Of a stretch of 8,985 nucleotides of DNA, positions 7,379-8,985 are shown piece by piece. The first letter of the stretch is position 1. The number at the start of each line of letters is the position of its first letter. Source of the DNA: an uncultured Clostridium sp. (lineage in GTDB: Bacteria; Bacillota; Clostridia; Lachnospirales; Lachnospiraceae); NCBI GenBank assembly GCA_900553925.1, contig USFH01000089.1, positions 1 through 8,985 on the forward strand, read 5' to 3'. A program made the translations under genes and the position numbers. Under the pieces are notes generated by a model that saw only the letters and a program-made list of their open reading frames with translations, made no database searches and had not been told where the DNA came from.

Positions 7379-8985
7379 ATGGCTAAGGAATTAGAGAAGA
7401 ACTACAACCCGGCGGAGATTGAACCGCGTCTGTATGATAAGTGGGTTGCAAACAAATATTTTCACGCGGAGGTAGACCGGAGCAAAAAGCCGTTCACTAT
7501 TGTGATGCCGCCACCAAATATTACCGGACAGCTGCATATGGGACATGCGCTCGATAACACCATGCAGGATATTCTGATCCGTTTCAAGCGTATGCAGGGC
7601 TACAATGCACTGTGGCAGCCGGGAACCGACCATGCGGCCATCGCGACAGAGGTTAAGGTCATCGAGGCTTTGAAGAAGGAAGGCATCGACAAGGAAGACC
7701 TTGGACGTGAGAAATTCTTAGAGCGTGTCTGGGACTGGCGTAGAGAGTACGGCGGGAAGATCGTCAACCAGTTGAAGAAGATGGGTTCCTCTGCAGACTG
7801 GGATCGTGAGCGTTTCACGATGGATGAAGGAAATAACAAGGCGGTCACAGAGGTATTCTGCAAGCTGTATGAAAAAGGATATATGTATCGTGGTTCCCGT
7901 ATCGTAAACTGGTGTCCGGTCTGTGAGACATCCATTTCCGATGCAGAGGTTGTACACGAGGAACAGGACGGCTTCTTTTGGCATATCAATTATCCGGTTG
8001 TTGGCGAAGAGGGAAGATTTGTAGAGATCGCAACCACACGTCCGGAGACGTTGCTTGGCGATACAGCCGTGGCAGTCAATCCGGAAGATGAGCGCTATAA
8101 GGATATTGTAGGCAAGATGCTTCTGCTTCCAATCGTTAATAAGGAGATTCCGGTAATCGCTGATCCTTATGTTGATAAGGAGTTTGGAACTGGCTGTGTA
8201 AAGATTACACCGGCACACGATCCGAATGACTTTGAGGTTGGAAAGCGTCATAATCTTCCAGAGATCAATGTTATGAATGATGACGGAACCATCAATGCAA
8301 ATGGCGGCAAGTATGAGGGAATGGACCGCTATGAAGCAAGAAAGGCTATCGTAGCAGAGCTTGAGAGCATGGGACTTTTAGTAAAGGTTGTTCCTCATGT
8401 TCATGCAGTTGGAACACATGACCGCTGTAAGACAACAGTAGAGCCGCTTGTAAAGCAGCAGTGGTTTGTAAAGATGGATGAGATGGCAAAGCCGGCAATC
8501 GCAGCATTAAAGGAAGGCCGTCTGAAGTTCGTTCCGGAAAATTATGGAAAGACATATTTGCACTGGCTTGAGGGAATCCGCGACTGGTGTATTTCAAGAC
8601 AGCTTTGGTGGGGACACCGGATCCCGGCATACTACTGTGCAGATTGTGGAGAATTTGTTGTTGCAAGAGAAAATCCGGGCAAATGCCCAAAATGCGGACG
8701 GACGATTATTTATAAAAGCTGGGGAAAGCAGTTGACCGTAGAAGATGAAACAAGGGCAGAGATATTACAGAAACTGCAGGACGGAAGCGGCTATGTGTTA
8801 AGGTCCTTTAAAGTAAAAAAGACAGAGAAAAAAGCAGATGGATATATACCGGATTTCTATATTTTTGAAGACTTCCGGGATATTTATTCAAATAGTTTAT
8901 GCCGGGAAAGAAGTTACGAATGGGGAGAATTTAAAAATACCGGGATAAAAAGATGGTGTGATTATGGAACTATTAATCATGGCGG
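7379..8985 (+). CDS. valS: Valyl-tRNA synthetase, N-terminal half, abnormal chimeric 3' end
   Basis: ValS charges tRNA-Val with valine in the cytoplasm. Residues 1-440 are a clear class Ia synthetase. They include the HIGH-type motif as HMGH (53-56) in PPPNITGQLHMGHAL, GTDHAAIAT (82-90), a zinc pair CPVC (179-182), the editing domain with TTRPETLLGDTA (219-230) and AHDPNDFEVG (279-288), and RDWCISRQLWWGHRIP (401-416) leading to a second zinc-ribbon, CADC...CPKCG (420-440). An ordinary ValS should then reach DEDTLDTWFSS and later KMSKS and the anticodon-binding domain, for a total near 880 residues. Instead the frame continues from residue 441 with unrelated PcfJ-like sequence and stays open to the right edge. 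The start ATG is supported by GGAGGA 8 bases upstream. As shown, the protein could not be an active synthetase. Confidence 0.9.
   Translation, partial: MAKELEKNYNPAEIEPRLYDKWVANKYFHAEVDRSKKPFTIVMPPPNITGQLHMGHALDNTMQDILIRFKRMQGYNALWQPGTDHAAIATEVKVIEALKKEGIDKEDLGREKFLERVWDWRREYGGKIVNQLKKMGSSADWDRERFTMDEGNNKAVTEVFCKLYEKGYMYRGSRIVNWCPVCETSISDAEVVHEEQDGFFWHINYPVVGEEGRFVEIATTRPETLLGDTAVAVNPEDERYKDIVGKMLLLPIVNKEIPVIADPYVDKEFGTGCVKITPAHDPNDFEVGKRHNLPEINVMNDDGTINANGGKYEGMDRYEARKAIVAELESMGLLVKVVPHVHAVGTHDRCKTTVEPLVKQQWFVKMDEMAKPAIAALKEGRLKFVPENYGKTYLHWLEGIRDWCISRQLWWGHRIPAYYCADCGEFVVARENPGKCPKCGRTIIYKSWGKQLTVEDETRAEILQKLQDGSGYVLRSFKVKKTEKKADGYIPDFYIFEDFRDIYSNSLCRERSYEWGEFKNTGIKRWCDYGTINHG
8684..8985 (+). 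other. PcfJ-like fragment joined in frame to valS
   Basis: After the CPKCG codons (8684-8698) the translation reads RTIIYKSWGKQ, then ILQKLQDGSGYVLRSFKVKK, and near the end YEWGEFKNTGIKRWC. This run of a zinc-ribbon, a TYKxxGKQ-like strand, an LQK...F..R.F strand and a Y-GEF-NTG-I-RW motif is the pattern I recall from PcfJ-like proteins carried by integrative elements and phages of Firmicutes; the identification is from memory. The segment is visibly richer in A and T than the valS part and uses AAA, ATA and TTT codons heavily. It continues past the right edge, and its own N-terminus is absent. It may be a contig-joining artefact or a real recombination at the zinc-ribbon codons. Confidence 0.65.

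Noticed and set aside
7718..8251. 177-codon minus-strand frame opposite valS
   Set aside because: The plus strand encodes unmistakable valyl-tRNA synthetase motifs through this stretch.
8544..8735. 63-codon plus-strand frame within the valS region
   Set aside because: It overlaps the valS frame in another phase and has no ribosome site or family resemblance. It does not explain the chimeric junction.

Overview
The window looks like chromosome of a Clostridia/Lachnospiraceae bacterium (Roseburia, Coprococcus or Agathobacter type). The evidence is moderate GC, strong AAGGAG-type ribosome sites, a consensus sigma-A promoter, tightly packed genes, and an operon whose two large proteins resemble families I know mainly from Lachnospiraceae (DUF5717 and DUF5716, from memory, not searched).

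Layout. Positions 1-139 (minus strand) hold the first 46 codons of a PLP-dependent class I/II aminotransferase of the HisC/CobD type, running off the left edge. A roughly 200-base divergent intergenic region follows, with an extended -10 promoter (186-214) firing rightward. A leader of about 120 bases ends in a small hairpin just before the first ribosome site. Four co-directional genes with almost no spacing come next: a giant 1188-aa protein of alternating beta and helical-solenoid segments (340-3906), a 417-aa actin/Hsp70-fold protein with degenerate nucleotide motifs (3925-5178), a 277-aa TPR-like protein (5179-6012) and a 428-aa coiled-coil protein with a two-helix membrane hairpin (6012-7298). 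After 80 bases comes valS (7379 onward).

Inferred joint role. The second gene abuts the third (TAA-ATG) and the third overlaps the fourth (TGATG), which suggests coupled translation and a stoichiometric complex. The parts list is a large scaffold, an Hsp70/actin-like switch, a TPR adaptor and a membrane-anchored coiled coil. This fits a chaperone-like or cytoskeleton-like assembly on the inner face of the membrane. Its function is not known to me, and it is the best candidate here for an undescribed system.

The right end is abnormal. The valyl-tRNA synthetase reading frame is normal up to a CPKCG zinc-ribbon motif (8684-8698), then changes in frame into a sequence resembling PcfJ-like proteins of mobile elements. 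The KMSKS loop and the anticodon-binding half of ValS are not present before the window ends. The most likely explanation is a chimeric contig end or recombination at the shared zinc-ribbon codons, so bases after about 8698 should not be treated as ordinary valS sequence.
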